A DNA stretch of 64,000 nucleotides from an uncultured Burkholderiales bacterium (GCA_903871545.1 CAIQHG010000012.1:1-64000), one strand, 5' to 3'; positions 9,575 to 20,258 are shown, numbered from the stretch's first letter. A program made the numbers and translations. The notes: generated from the letters alone by a model not told the origin.

Positions 9575-10462
9575 TTAGAAAGGCCAGGCTACGATACTTT
9601 TAATCGTCCAATTGTCGGTAGAACTATTTAAACCTCTACCCAGCCCTAGATTAATTTCATAAGGTTTGCGCTCGTAGTCCCACACAAAGTACAAAGTATT
9701 GTTTTGCAGTGAATAAGGCGTTAAATTGTTGATTTGTCCCTTGCCGCTGTAATACTCTAATCCGTAGCGTGATTTACCAAATAAACGGTAGCTGGCTTTC
9801 AGTGCCAACGTGTAATCGGGTGAGTGTTCTACATAGTCCTTGGAGACGGGCCAATTGAAGATGGGATTGACCGATATTAACCAATCCTCATTTCTCCAAC
9901 CCGTAATGTATCTGAATTCGTAAAAACGTTGCGATAGAGCAAACTCAGGCTTTAACTGCCCCCATTCCACATTAAATCCGGCAAAAAATCCCACTCCGTA
10001 CAAGGATTGCACCGGCATATATTTAGCCTTTGCAATGTATCCTGCTTCAGTGATGAGGCCACTGTTGGTCCGTGTTATGGGCAAGAGTAGACCGACCTCA
10101 AGCGTTTGACTGAGCCCGTAGTTGAACTCTGGTGTTAGGCGTTGACCATGCACATTCATCACTTCATTTTGATAGGTGGGGACACTAAGGCCTTGGGGAG
10201 TCATATTAAAGTGTAGGTTGGTGCCTAACTCGCCGGGCGCTACTATGTCGTCAGTAAAAACTGCAATCTCATAGCTAAGAGCACTGTGTGCAGGGTCTGA
10301 AAAGAAGCAAACAAGGATAAATGCAGTTAATAAAAAAAGAGCGTTTAAACGGACTAATTTAATCTCGATCGGGGTAAATCTTGCCCCCCCCAGAACACCC
10401 AAAGTAGTCTTTGATTGGGTCTTGATGAACTGCTTGTTTGTTGTCGTGCCTGATTTCATCAT
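9575..10462 (-). CDS. Putative outer-membrane beta-barrel/exported protein
   Basis: N-terminal hydrophobic segment, alternating aromatic-rich strands, C-terminal Phe (VAWPF) as in OMP beta-signals; no family recognised. Confidence 0.5.
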   Translation of the reverse strand: MMKSGTTTNKQFIKTQSKTTLGVLGGARFTPIEIKLVRLNALFLLTAFILVCFFSDPAHSALSYEIAVFTDDIVAPGELGTNLHFNMTPQGLSVPTYQNEVMNVHGQRLTPEFNYGLSQTLEVGLLLPITRTNSGLITEAGYIAKAKYMPVQSLYGVGFFAGFNVEWGQLKPEFALSQRFYEFRYITGWRNEDWLISVNPIFNWPVSKDYVEHSPDYTLALKASYRLFGKSRYGLEYYSGKGQINNLTPYSLQNNTLYFVWDYERKPYEINLGLGRGLNSSTDNWTIKSIVAWPF

Positions 10463-10902
10463 TATTCCTAGAATATTTTCCCGATTCTACCAAACGCACC
10501 GAACGAATAATTGTGCAAATGGGCGCCTAAGCTCAATTGCGGATTGCACGACTGCTTGCTTTAAATATCCGTTTGATCGCTAGCTTATAGAAAAATTACA
10601 TGCAAAAACAAATAATTAGCACCCAAATCCTCCAATGGAGGTTAGCCTTTTTGACGCGGTAGAAAAAGCTTATTAGTGAAAAATTACTACTTAAGAACTC
10701 ATGCGTCTTTTTTTGTAATTTTTCTTATTAAGTCATCCCTTCGTTGGATTTAGATCTAAGTATCCGCACACATCAGACGTGGCCGTCAAGGGGTGGAATC
10801 ATGTGCTCAAGGGCTCTAATAGCATTTGCGCAGATTAAACTGCGCGCACTTTTTAATCGAAGAGTTAAAATGTCTGATTAAAGATTAAATGTAGATAATC
10901 CC

Positions 10903-11676
10903 ATGAGTGCCTTTCACGAAGAAAAAGTATTGTCCGTTCATCACTGGACGGATAGTTTGTTTAGTTTCACAACGACTCGAGATACGGGTCTGCGTTTTTC
11001 AAACGGACACTTCACCATGATTGGCTTGATGGTCAACAACAAACCGTTGCTCAGGGCTTACAGCATTGTGAGTCCCAATTACGAAGAGCATCTTGAGTTT
11101 TTGAGCATCAAAGTACCCGACGGACCCCTCACCTCTAGACTTCAGCACATCAGCGTTGGAGACACCATTATTGTGGGGAAAAAACCGACTGGAACTCTTT
11201 TAATTGACTACCTTTTACCAGGTAAAAATCTCTATCTTTTAAGCACAGGAACTGGACTTGCGCCTTTTTTAAGTGTAATTAGAGACCCAGAAACCTTTGA
11301 CCGTTTTGACAAAGTTATAGTGGTGCACGGCGTCAGACAAGTCAACGAGTTGGCGTACCATGACTACATCACACAAGAATTGCCCAAGCATGAGTTGTTG
11401 GGGGAGATGATTCAAGAAAAACTGCTTTATTACCCAACCGTCACCAGAGAGTCCTACATCCACCAAGGCAGAGTGACCGATCTGATTGAGAGCGGCAAAC
11501 TCTTTAAAGATTTAAATATGCCCGTGTTCGATCCAGCAATTGACCGAGTGATGATTTGCGGAGGCCCTCAAATGTTAAAGGATTTAAAGAAGATCTTTGA
11601 GGAGCGCTCTTTCAAAGAGGGCACTACCACCACGCCCGGTGACTTTGTAGTAGAGCGCGCTTTTGCTGAGAGTTAG
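10903..11676 (+). CDS. fpr: Ferredoxin--NADP+ reductase (Fpr type)
   Basis: LLRAYSIVSPNYEE, LLSTGTGLAPFLSVIRDPET, VMICGGPQMLKDL and C-terminal FVVERAFAES. Confidence 0.92.
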   Translation: MSAFHEEKVLSVHHWTDSLFSFTTTRDTGLRFSNGHFTMIGLMVNNKPLLRAYSIVSPNYEEHLEFLSIKVPDGPLTSRLQHISVGDTIIVGKKPTGTLLIDYLLPGKNLYLLSTGTGLAPFLSVIRDPETFDRFDKVIVVHGVRQVNELAYHDYITQELPKHELLGEMIQEKLLYYPTVTRESYIHQGRVTDLIESGKLFKDLNMPVFDPAIDRVMICGGPQMLKDLKKIFEERSFKEGTTTTPGDFVVERAFAES

Positions 11677-11699
11677 AGCTTAGAGACAGCCATTAGCAT

Positions 11700-12335
11700 A
11701 TGAAGTCCCGCTCTCTCCAAGATCTTGAGGGCATGAAGCGCGCGGTTCAAGAAAAACTTACTCGCCAAAAATTAGAACGCGAGGAGGCGCTTAGACTCGA
11801 GAGGCTGCGCAGTGCTGAGCAAGATCTTTTTAAAAAAGCAATAGGCGTTGTCAAGCCCCTTGCTTCAAAGCCACGGGTAGAGCTGAAAAATGAGCCCTCT
11901 GCGCCCATTGCAAGCCAACAAATCAAGGACGACAAAAATGCCCTTCGAGAGAGCTTGAGTGATGAATTTGATGTGAGCTCCCTGTTAGACACAGATGACG
12001 CACTTAGTTTTCGAAGACCGGGCATTGGAGTCGATGTCACGAAAAAACTAAGAAAAGGCGACTGGAGCGTACAAGCGCAAATCGATTTGCACGGACTCAG
12101 GCGTGAGGAGGCTAGAGAAACTTTGAGTGAGTTTATAAAAGACTCAGTTAAAAATGGAGTGCGCTGTGTTCGAGTGATTCACGGAAAAGGATTAGGTTCT
12201 CCTGGCAAAAACCCGGTGCTCAAATCAAAAGTTCAATCTTGGCTGATACAGAAAAAAGAAATTCTTGCCTTCGTTCAAGCCAAACCCACACAAGGAGGGG
12301 CAGGTGCGATGATTGTCTTGCTCACGGGAAGATAA
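11700..12335 (+). CDS. Smr domain protein
   Basis: IDLHGLRREEARETL and VIHGKGLGSPG motifs. Confidence 0.85.
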   Translation: MKSRSLQDLEGMKRAVQEKLTRQKLEREEALRLERLRSAEQDLFKKAIGVVKPLASKPRVELKNEPSAPIASQQIKDDKNALRESLSDEFDVSSLLDTDDALSFRRPGIGVDVTKKLRKGDWSVQAQIDLHGLRREEARETLSEFIKDSVKNGVRCVRVIHGKGLGSPGKNPVLKSKVQSWLIQKKEILAFVQAKPTQGGAGAMIVLLTGR

Positions 12336-12380
12336 ACTTTTAGGACGAACATTAGAACAACAACATTCATCACCAAACGT

Positions 12381-12806
12381 ATGACAGGCATGACTGAGAA
12401 AATTCGAATTGATAAATGGCTTTGGGCAGCCAGGTTCTTTAAGACCCGAACTCTTGCAACGGACGAGGTAAGTAAGGGCAGAATTTTAGTAAACGATCAA
12501 ATTGCAAAACCCTCTAAAGAGATAAAGCTGAACGATATCTTGAGTATCAAAAGGGAGGGTTTCGTTCAAACTGTAACAGTCCTGGGTTTGAGCCAAAACA
12601 GGGGCCCAGCCAGCGTTGCTCAGCTCCTGTACAACGAAACACCACAAAGTTTAGAGGCCAAATCGAGATGGGTCGATCAACGAAAATACGCACGCGAACC
12701 CTCAAGTAGTATCGAAAACGGTAGGCCCACAAAACGCAACCGAAGAGAGTTAGACCAAACAAGAGCACCCGAATGGAACGAGAGATGGAGTGCATCTATA
12801 GATTGA
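12381..12806 (+). CDS. hslR: S4-domain RNA-binding heat-shock protein Hsp15-like
   Basis: KIRIDKWLWAARFFKTRTLATDEVSKGRILVND S4 domain, basic C-terminal tail. Confidence 0.85.
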   Translation: MTGMTEKIRIDKWLWAARFFKTRTLATDEVSKGRILVNDQIAKPSKEIKLNDILSIKREGFVQTVTVLGLSQNRGPASVAQLLYNETPQSLEAKSRWVDQRKYAREPSSSIENGRPTKRNRRELDQTRAPEWNERWSASID

Positions 12807-12833
12807 ACAAAATTTTTCTGCCTTATCTGTAAG

Positions 12834-15440
12834 TTATATTTTCCTAAGGGTCTGCAGGACCGATTGATTGAGAACCGCTCTGAGTCCCAACCATCCTGCT
12901 CCCCAAGCCATCAACACACCAAACGCTGTACCCACGAGTACAAATAGAGGGGACGCCGTCCACTCAAATTCAAATACGAACTTGGCCAAACCCCATCCTA
13001 TGGCGCAGGCACAAAAGCTAGACATGAATCCAGCTAAAGCACCCATTCCCCAAAGCTCAGCGCGTTGAATTTTTACCAGTAGTTTGTTTGTACCCCCCAA
13101 GGCACGAATCACTGCATACTCCTTAGCCCTTTGCTCTCTGGTGCTGTGTACACAAGCCACCAAGACGATCAGACCCGCCACCAGCGTAAAAACAAACAAA
13201 AACTCAACTGCATTGGTGACTTGCTCCAAAATATTTTGAATCTGATTTAACGTAGAGCCAATATCGAATTCCGTAATATTTGGAAACTGACGTACCAATT
13301 TATTATCAAACCCCGTTGAGCCCGGTGCCTTAAAGGCGGCGATAAAGCTTTGAGGGAGATCGTTCATGTCTTTCATTGGAAAAATAACGAAAAAATTAGT
13401 TCTCATCGAGCTCCAATCAACTTTCCTAATCGAAGTGATTTGTGCTTCGTAAATAAATCCTGAAATATCAAACCGCATTTTGTCCCCAAGGTGCAAATCA
13501 AGCGTCTTTGCGATTCCTTCCTCAATACTCAATGCGTGTTCCTCATTGGGGACCCAGCGACCAGCGATGATCTGGTTATTTTCAGGGGCTTGGGCACTGT
13601 GGGAGAGATTAAATTCTCGGTCCACCATGTGCTGGGCGCGCTCGTCCTTATATCTGTTGGCTTTGATAGGATCATCGTTTATGGCGATAAGCCTTCCTTT
13701 AATCATCGGGTACCAATCTAATTTTTGAACGCCTGCTGTGTTGAGTTGCTTTTGAAAATCATCTGCCTGATCGCTTTGTATGTTGATCACAAAGCGGTTG
13801 GGTGCGTCCTCGGGGGTGGCATTTCTCCAACTTGTGATCAGATCGGTTCTAAGCAAAACAAGCAGCATCAGCGCAAGCAACCCAACAGAGAGCGCACTAA
13901 TTTGTAAAACCGCGTACCCACTTTGCGCGTAAATTTGTCTTGTCGCAACACGCAACCAAACAGGAGAGTTTTGTTCATGTACAAATTTGCGTAAAACAAA
14001 GATAGCGCCCAAACTGCCCAATGCAAAGATCAGTATTGCCCCTAGAAAACCGCCGACAACATAGGATGTGAGTAAAAAATCTTTACTCACTGACGCCATC
14101 AAAAGACACAAACCCACTGAGCCCAAGGACCACACTAAAAATGGCATTTTTTTAAGTCTACCCAACTCACGCCTCATCACCAAAAGGGGAGGAATGCTGG
14201 AGAGCTGCAACACGGGGGGCAACCCAAAGGCCAACATACAACACATCCCTACTCCAATACCTTGAAGGCTTGGCATCCAGTTGGCAGGGGGCAGGACTGT
14301 ATCAACTAGGCTTGATAATAGTTCAACAAAAAACAAATGAGCTGCATACCCGGCTGCGAGCCCAATCAGGCTAGCAACGAGTCCAAGCACTATAAATTCA
14401 AATGTGAACAAAGTCGCAATTGAGGCTTGACTTTGGCCAAGTACTCGGCGCATAGCGCAGTCTTGCATATGCTGCTGAGAAAAGTTTCTTGCAGCCAATG
14501 CCACCGCTACCGCGCTAAGTATCACAGCAAGCAAGGCCACCAATCTTAAAAATTTAGCAGCTCGGTCCATGGTTTGCTTGATCTCAGGGCGACCACTCTC
14601 TAGTGTCTCAAGCCTCACGCCTTTATTGGCTTTTGTTTCGATTCGCTTGGACACTGCGTCCGTAAAAAGCTTCACCCCCAATTCACTCCCCGCAACCGCA
14701 AAACGCCAGTTGATTCTGCTACTGGGTTGAATCAATTGGGTTTTTTCAAGGTCTTGTTTATTAATAAGTACTCGGGGAGCAAAACTCATGAAACCAACGC
14801 CTTTATCTGGTTCGAAGCTCAGTACTTGGGTTACTAGAAAACTTGCTTGACCAAGTAAGATGTGTTGTCCTGTTGAGATCTCAAGCGCCTCTAAAAGGCC
14901 AGCCTCAACCCATGCCTCGCCAACCCCTGGTACACCTTTGATCGCAACAGAGGGTAGATTGAGCTTTGGTTTAGCTTGAGGGGCAGCGTCCTTTGTTAAC
15001 ACTTTTAAAGAACCTCTTAAGGGGTAAGACGAATCTACGGCTTTTAAAGATACTAGTCTTGTTTGAGCATCGCTTTGGGTGGACTCAGACCTTGCCATGG
15101 TTGGAAAACTCAAGGTAAGTGCCGTGCTTAGTCCGCGGCTTTTTGCCTCATCAATAATGTCTTGTGGTGTAGTTGAGCTACTCGTGACTACTGCGTCTCC
15201 CCCCAGCATTTGGCGGGCGTCTCTGTCTAGTCCAGATTCGAGCCTGTTGGATAAAAAACCTACAGAGGACAGGGCCGCCACACTTAGGGCAGTTGAGAGG
15301 AGAAGCATTTTGAGCTGCCCTGATCTCAGATCCCTCTTTATGGCCTGTATCGACAATTGAAGTGTATTCACTATTTTTAAGTCTTTGGATAATGGAGTAA
15401 CTCTTAACACTAAGGGCAAAAAGAGTCTAGCCCGCATCAT
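12834..15440 (-). CDS. FtsX/MacB-type ABC transporter permease, large two-module form (YbbP-like)
   Basis: 868 aa with multiple TM blocks; AVIRALGGTNKLLVKIQRAELWGMGALAG FtsX repeat; no ATPase gene adjacent. Start uncertain, with a downstream GTG (VNTLQLS) possible. Confidence 0.8.
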   Translation of the reverse strand: MMRARLFLPLVLRVTPLSKDLKIVNTLQLSIQAIKRDLRSGQLKMLLLSTALSVAALSSVGFLSNRLESGLDRDARQMLGGDAVVTSSSTTPQDIIDEAKSRGLSTALTLSFPTMARSESTQSDAQTRLVSLKAVDSSYPLRGSLKVLTKDAAPQAKPKLNLPSVAIKGVPGVGEAWVEAGLLEALEISTGQHILLGQASFLVTQVLSFEPDKGVGFMSFAPRVLINKQDLEKTQLIQPSSRINWRFAVAGSELGVKLFTDAVSKRIETKANKGVRLETLESGRPEIKQTMDRAAKFLRLVALLAVILSAVAVALAARNFSQQHMQDCAMRRVLGQSQASIATLFTFEFIVLGLVASLIGLAAGYAAHLFFVELLSSLVDTVLPPANWMPSLQGIGVGMCCMLAFGLPPVLQLSSIPPLLVMRRELGRLKKMPFLVWSLGSVGLCLLMASVSKDFLLTSYVVGGFLGAILIFALGSLGAIFVLRKFVHEQNSPVWLRVATRQIYAQSGYAVLQISALSVGLLALMLLVLLRTDLITSWRNATPEDAPNRFVINIQSDQADDFQKQLNTAGVQKLDWYPMIKGRLIAINDDPIKANRYKDERAQHMVDREFNLSHSAQAPENNQIIAGRWVPNEEHALSIEEGIAKTLDLHLGDKMRFDISGFIYEAQITSIRKVDWSSMRTNFFVIFPMKDMNDLPQSFIAAFKAPGSTGFDNKLVRQFPNITEFDIGSTLNQIQNILEQVTNAVEFLFVFTLVAGLIVLVACVHSTREQRAKEYAVIRALGGTNKLLVKIQRAELWGMGALAGFMSSFCACAIGWGLAKFVFEFEWTASPLFVLVGTAFGVLMAWGAGWLGLRAVLNQSVLQTLRKI

Positions 15441-15529
15441 AGTACGATCTCAATATCGGCTCAATTTACTGAAGTTGACCCTAAAAAGCTTGAGTTTAAA
15501 TAAACTAAAAAAGCTTAAAAACCCCTCAG

Positions 15530-16948
15530 TTAGCAATTCTTCGGACCTGAAATAGAGGACTTTAAAAACGCAGCCGCACTATTAGCAGCAATATATCCTC
15601 CAGCGAATGCGCTCAACAAACCGTTTCCAGACAAGTAGCCTGCAACATGATTGCCTGAGACACCGCGCGCTGCGCCGCCCGCTGCCCATAGATTACTAAA
15701 CGGCACCCCACTACTATGCATAACGCGGGCATGAGTGTCAATGCCCAGCCCCCCTTGTGTATGAAAAAGTGCCCCTGTGACTTTTATTGAATAGTAAGGG
15801 GCTTCTAATTTTCTCTTGAACTGTCGACCCGTTGCGTCGGGGGCAACTGTGCTAAGGCCAGAGAGTTGGGTGCTCAAAGTGTGCTCAGAGCAACCGAGAA
15901 CTTTGGCAAGTTCACTTAAGTTGTTGGATTTTTTAATGACACCATTTTTTTCCGCACTCACAAAGTCCGGAAAGCCGTCTCCAAATGTTTTAATAATTTC
16001 ATCAAAAACGCACCACGCAACACCGCCGGGTTGACTAAGCACCTCAACAGCTGCCTCCGAGTAGCCCTTGGTTTCATTGTGAAAACGTTGACCCAAAGAA
16101 TTGAGTTGCACCCCGCCCTCCAACATTACTGCCCATGTGATCAAAATCCCGTGCGGAGAGGCCCAAGAACCATGTCCTTGGTAGCCCCCTAAATCGGCTA
16201 ACTGCGCTCCAAGCTGGCGTCCCCATAAAACCGCCGAGCCGTCATTGCCTTGATGCCCTGCAAAAACAGCGTCCTTTACTTGAGGTAAGTACTGTTTTAC
16301 CAATTCAGGGTTGCCGCCGTATCCGTTACAACAAAGAATCAATGCATCGCAGGAGTAAGTCTCAACTGAGCCGTTTGGTCGCAATAAACTAAAACCTTTT
16401 ATGCTTTTGTCTTGAACCCACAAATCTTTGACCAACGCTTCGTTGATTAAGGGGATTTCTCTGCGCTCAACAGCACCCGTCAACTTTGCCATCAAACTTT
16501 GTCCTGTCTTCTCTGGGACTGCATGCATTCGGTGAGTGCTGTGACCGGAGTAGAGAAATTGATCCAATAAAATCCACTCGAAACCGTGCAAACTCTCCAG
16601 CGCGTCAAGCGCTTTACCAACGGCTTGTGCGTAAGCCACGGCTAGTGCAGGATCCGATTCGTAGCTTGATTTTTTCTGAATATCCTGCGCGAATAACTCA
16701 ACACTATCGGCAATACCCATGCTCTTTTGAAGTCGTGTGTTGACTGCGGGGATAAATCCAGAGGACAAGGCCGTAGACCCCTGCGCCAAGGTGTCACGCT
16801 CAAATACGGCGCACTCAACTCCTAGATCTGATAGATGCAAAGCACAACTCAAGCCGCATGCACCGCCCCCTATGATTGCAACAGGTATATGTGCATCAGC
16901 GTGGGTCAAGTCAGCGAATTTTATTTGGGGGGGAGAGGAACTTATCAC
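15530..16948 (-). CDS. FAD-dependent dehydrogenase (FAD_binding_2: fumarate reductase/3-ketosteroid dehydrogenase-like)
   Basis: VAIIGGGACGLSCALHLSDLGVECAVFERD; C-terminal LWAAGGAARGVSGNHVAGYLSGNGLLSAFAGGYIAA. Confidence 0.8.
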   Translation of the reverse strand: MISSSPPQIKFADLTHADAHIPVAIIGGGACGLSCALHLSDLGVECAVFERDTLAQGSTALSSGFIPAVNTRLQKSMGIADSVELFAQDIQKKSSYESDPALAVAYAQAVGKALDALESLHGFEWILLDQFLYSGHSTHRMHAVPEKTGQSLMAKLTGAVERREIPLINEALVKDLWVQDKSIKGFSLLRPNGSVETYSCDALILCCNGYGGNPELVKQYLPQVKDAVFAGHQGNDGSAVLWGRQLGAQLADLGGYQGHGSWASPHGILITWAVMLEGGVQLNSLGQRFHNETKGYSEAAVEVLSQPGGVAWCVFDEIIKTFGDGFPDFVSAEKNGVIKKSNNLSELAKVLGCSEHTLSTQLSGLSTVAPDATGRQFKRKLEAPYYSIKVTGALFHTQGGLGIDTHARVMHSSGVPFSNLWAAGGAARGVSGNHVAGYLSGNGLLSAFAGGYIAANSAAAFLKSSISGPKNC

Positions 16949-17056
16949 CTTACACCTTTAAAGTAATGGCTAGTAAAACTCTTTAAAACGCTACAACCAG
17001 GTTTCTAAACTCAATTATCCTGAAAACTCAAATAGCTACTAATTTTAAAGAAATGA

Positions 17057-17866
17057 CTACCGCGCAGTGAATCCACCGTCAACGCAAATGATTTGCCCTG
17101 TTATGAAAGAGGCTCTGGACGAGATCAGAAAACTCACCAACTCAGCCACCTCTCCTGCTTGTCCAAGACGGCCCATAGGGATCGTTGCACACATGGACTC
17201 AAGAGCTTGTGGATTTTCTTTGACTGCTAAAACCATAGGGGTATCAATTGGACCTGGGCCGACCGCATTGATACGCACGCCTGTGCTTGCCCACTCCAAG
17301 GCGAGCGAGCGCACAAGACCATTTAAACCTGCTTTAGACGCTGCGTAAGCTGCCCCCAAGGGGTGGCCAACTAAGCCAATTTGACTACTAATGATCACGA
17401 CACTTGGACAATAAGAAGCTTGAAGCTCTTTTGGTTCTTTGCTCCAATGCTCACGCATGACCCTTATGCATTGACGAGTCAACAAAAATGTGGAGGTTAA
17501 ATTAACATCCAAAGTGTGTTGCCATTCGCTTAAATTTGTATCCTCTGATGATTTTTTATAAAACACTCCTGCACAGCAAACCAATCCATCTATTGAGCCC
17601 ATATGAGAGACCGCGTGCTGGGTAACTTGTTCTGCTGCGTTCACAAGGGTGAGCTCTTGCACGATCGCATGAACCCCAGGGGCACTTTTATTGAGATGGT
17701 TAGCTTGTTCGCTGTTTTGAACAACGCCGCAGACATTAGCCCCTTGCGTAAGCGCAGTTTGCACTGTAGCCAGACCGATCCCACTGCCTGCCCCAGTAAT
17801 TAAGAGCCGACGCCCTTTAAGCTCTGGGTGATGGACAAGGGGCGTGGATCTTTGTTTATCCATCAA
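17057..17866 (-). CDS. SDR family oxidoreductase
   Basis: [21 protein letters not shown] and GQIICVDGG motifs. Confidence 0.88.
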   Translation of the reverse strand: MMDKQRSTPLVHHPELKGRRLLITGAGSGIGLATVQTALTQGANVCGVVQNSEQANHLNKSAPGVHAIVQELTLVNAAEQVTQHAVSHMGSIDGLVCCAGVFYKKSSEDTNLSEWQHTLDVNLTSTFLLTRQCIRVMREHWSKEPKELQASYCPSVVIISSQIGLVGHPLGAAYAASKAGLNGLVRSLALEWASTGVRINAVGPGPIDTPMVLAVKENPQALESMCATIPMGRLGQAGEVAELVSFLISSRASFITGQIICVDGGFTAR

Positions 17867-18567
17867 AGACCCAGGTAGCGTTTTTTAAGGTCTGGATCAG
17901 AGGCCAGATCGGATGACTTACCACTCAAGGGGACGAGGCCGTTTTCAATAATATAGGCGCGGTTTGAAATAGCCAAAGTTTGCACCGCATTTTGCTCCAT
18001 AAGCAAAATGGATTGGCCTTGTAGGTTAAGTTGACGAATTAACAAAAACATCTCTTTGACCATAAGAGGAGACAAACCAAGTGAGGGTTCATCAAGTATT
18101 AAGAGCAGGGGCTCTGACATCAGTCCTCGACCGATGGCAAGCATCTGTTGTTCGCCCCCCGACATCGTGCCAGCCGATTGAGTAATTCGCTCCTTAAGCC
18201 TAGGAAACACAGAGAATACTTTTTCTAGGTTTTTAGCCCGGTTTTTTCTGCCCCGTCGTACAGACCCCATCTCCAGGTTCTCCAACACATTGAGGTTGGG
18301 GAATATTTTCCTGCCCTCAGGCACGTGTATCAAACCCCTGTCCACAATTTGCATCGAGCTTAGGCCACATATTTCTTCACCCGCGAATCGAATCGATCCA
18401 TTGTAGGGTTTGTAAAGAGCGGAGATATTATTATTGAGCGTAGATTTGCCCACGCCATTGCTTCCCAAAACAGCCACTATTTCGCCTTGGTTGACGCTTA
18501 GATCTATGCCTCGTAATATTTCAACGCCTGCGTAACCTGCACGCAAGTCTTTGATCTCAAGCATCAA
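17863..18567 (-). CDS. livF: LIV-type ABC transporter ATP-binding protein LivF
   Basis: Walker [10 protein letters not shown] (variant), [29 protein letters not shown]. Confidence 0.9.
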   Translation of the reverse strand: MMLEIKDLRAGYAGVEILRGIDLSVNQGEIVAVLGSNGVGKSTLNNNISALYKPYNGSIRFAGEEICGLSSMQIVDRGLIHVPEGRKIFPNLNVLENLEMGSVRRGRKNRAKNLEKVFSVFPRLKERITQSAGTMSGGEQQMLAIGRGLMSEPLLLILDEPSLGLSPLMVKEMFLLIRQLNLQGQSILLMEQNAVQTLAISNRAYIIENGLVPLSGKSSDLASDPDLKKRYLGL

Positions 18568-19276
18568 CTATCTCCCGACCAAGATAAGCCTCAATGACTT
18601 TGGGGTTAGCTACTATTTCTTTGGGAACGCCGCGCGCTATTACTTGTCCGTAAGAGAGCACATACACATAACTTGAGAGTTGCATAACGGCTTGCATCAC
18701 ATGCTCAGTTAATAAAATGGTGACCCCGCTTTGGTTGATTTGTTGAATTATTTCAATAGTCTCTAAAAGCTCTGATGGATTAAGGCCTGCCATGACTTCG
18801 TCAAGTAACAAAAGTTTGGGCGAAGTTGCTAAAGCCTTAGCCAACTCTAATTTCTTGCGGCCAACTACAGTTAAAGAAACAGAGGGTTGTTCCAGTATTT
18901 TGAGCATTCCTAACTGCTCAGCAACTCCTTGGGCATGAGCTCGTGCGCGCTCATAATCCGGGTAAAGTTGGTATGCGCCGATGATGATGTTATCAATAAC
19001 GCTTAACCGAGCAAAGGGTTGAGTAATTTGAAAAGTTCTGACTAAACCATGGCGTGCTATTTTATGGGGAGCAACGTTCGCAATCGATTTTTCTTCAAAT
19101 TCAATGTGACCGTTATCTATTTTATGAAAACCAGCAATAGCCGAAAATAAAGTTGTTTTGCCGGCCCCGTTGGGACCGATCAAGGCCGCTATCTGTCCTT
19201 TTTCAACCTCTAACGAAACTTGATCAACGGCTCGAAGTCCACCAAAAGATTTACTCACACCTTTGACCTTAAGCAT
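18557..19276 (-). CDS. livG: LIV-type ABC transporter ATP-binding protein LivG
   Basis: GPNGAGKTTLF Walker A; LLLLDEVMAGLNPSE. Confidence 0.9.
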   Translation of the reverse strand: MLKVKGVSKSFGGLRAVDQVSLEVEKGQIAALIGPNGAGKTTLFSAIAGFHKIDNGHIEFEEKSIANVAPHKIARHGLVRTFQITQPFARLSVIDNIIIGAYQLYPDYERARAHAQGVAEQLGMLKILEQPSVSLTVVGRKKLELAKALATSPKLLLLDEVMAGLNPSELLETIEIIQQINQSGVTILLTEHVMQAVMQLSSYVYVLSYGQVIARGVPKEIVANPKVIEAYLGREIVDA

Positions 19277-20258
19277 CTGAACCTCGACTTTGAGAGGGTT
19301 TAATTTTTTTAAATAACTCTATCAAACCGTGAGGCAAAAACGTAATAATGACGATCAATAGTGCCCCATAAAGCACAAGTGAGAGTCCTTGAATCTGACT
19401 CATTGAGCGAGTGCCTTCACTGAGTATTGCAAGCAAAATTGAACCAACAAGCGGTCCGTACACGGTCCCCTGACCCCCGATCATACTCACAAGCAACATC
19501 TCGACGGACTTATCCAAACCAAAAACAATACTAGGATCAATGTATAAAAAATATTGTGCAAAGAAGCACCCACCTACCCCGCACACAGCGCCAGATAGCA
19601 GCATGATTTTGACTTTTTCTGTGAATACGTCGATACCAAGCGCCTGAGCGGCTTCCTCATTTTCTCTTATGGCTGCCAACCGCGCGCCAAACCTAGAGCG
19701 TCTTAACCACTCGGCTATAGCAATTGAGATTGCCGTTAAAAATAGAATAATAAGATAAAAAGCGAGTCTGTCTTTAAATTGAAAATTCTCAAAACCGATT
19801 TTTTTCGGAATCAGCAAACCCAACCCTGCCCCTGTGAATTCAACAGAGTTACTTAAAATTTTAAACACTTCTACAAACGCAAGTGTGATCAACGCAAAGT
19901 AAGACCCCCTAAGCCCAGCCCTGAATGACAGCACGCCCACCAACCCAGCTGACAAAGCTCCAGCTAAAGCAGCAGCGGGCAGACCCAACCAAGGTGAGAC
20001 GCCGTACCTCATCTGCAAAATTGTGCTGGCATAAGCACCGAATCCAAAAAAACCAACATGACCAAAGGAGAGTTGCCCGGCAAAGCCGCCCGACAAATTC
20101 CAGGACTGGCCAATCAGGGCATAAAAAAGCGCCATAACGCCTAAGTTGATTGCGAAATTTGATGGAAAGATAAACGGATACACAAGCGCACAAGTCAAAA
20201 TTGCGAGGTGTAATTTCCAAGTAATTAAGTGGGAAGTACCCGGGCGGGGTTGACTCAT
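19269..20258 (-). CDS. livM: LIV-type ABC transporter permease LivM
   Basis: SWNLSGGFAGQLSFGHVGFFGFGAYASTIL; EAAQALGIDVFTEKVK EAA-like loop. Confidence 0.9.
   Translation of the reverse strand: MSQPRPGTSHLITWKLHLAILTCALVYPFIFPSNFAINLGVMALFYALIGQSWNLSGGFAGQLSFGHVGFFGFGAYASTILQMRYGVSPWLGLPAAALAGALSAGLVGVLSFRAGLRGSYFALITLAFVEVFKILSNSVEFTGAGLGLLIPKKIGFENFQFKDRLAFYLIILFLTAISIAIAEWLRRSRFGARLAAIRENEEAAQALGIDVFTEKVKIMLLSGAVCGVGGCFFAQYFLYIDPSIVFGLDKSVEMLLVSMIGGQGTVYGPLVGSILLAILSEGTRSMSQIQGLSLVLYGALLIVIITFLPHGLIELFKKIKPSQSRGSDA

Noticed and set aside
11747-12040. 97-aa minus-strand ORF, Ser/Arg-rich
   Set aside because: Shadow ORF opposite the Smr gene; composition is typical of antisense reading
13480-14265. 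Several plus-strand ORFs of 60-82 aa
   Set aside because: All antisense to the FtsX-type permease; overlapping in different frames
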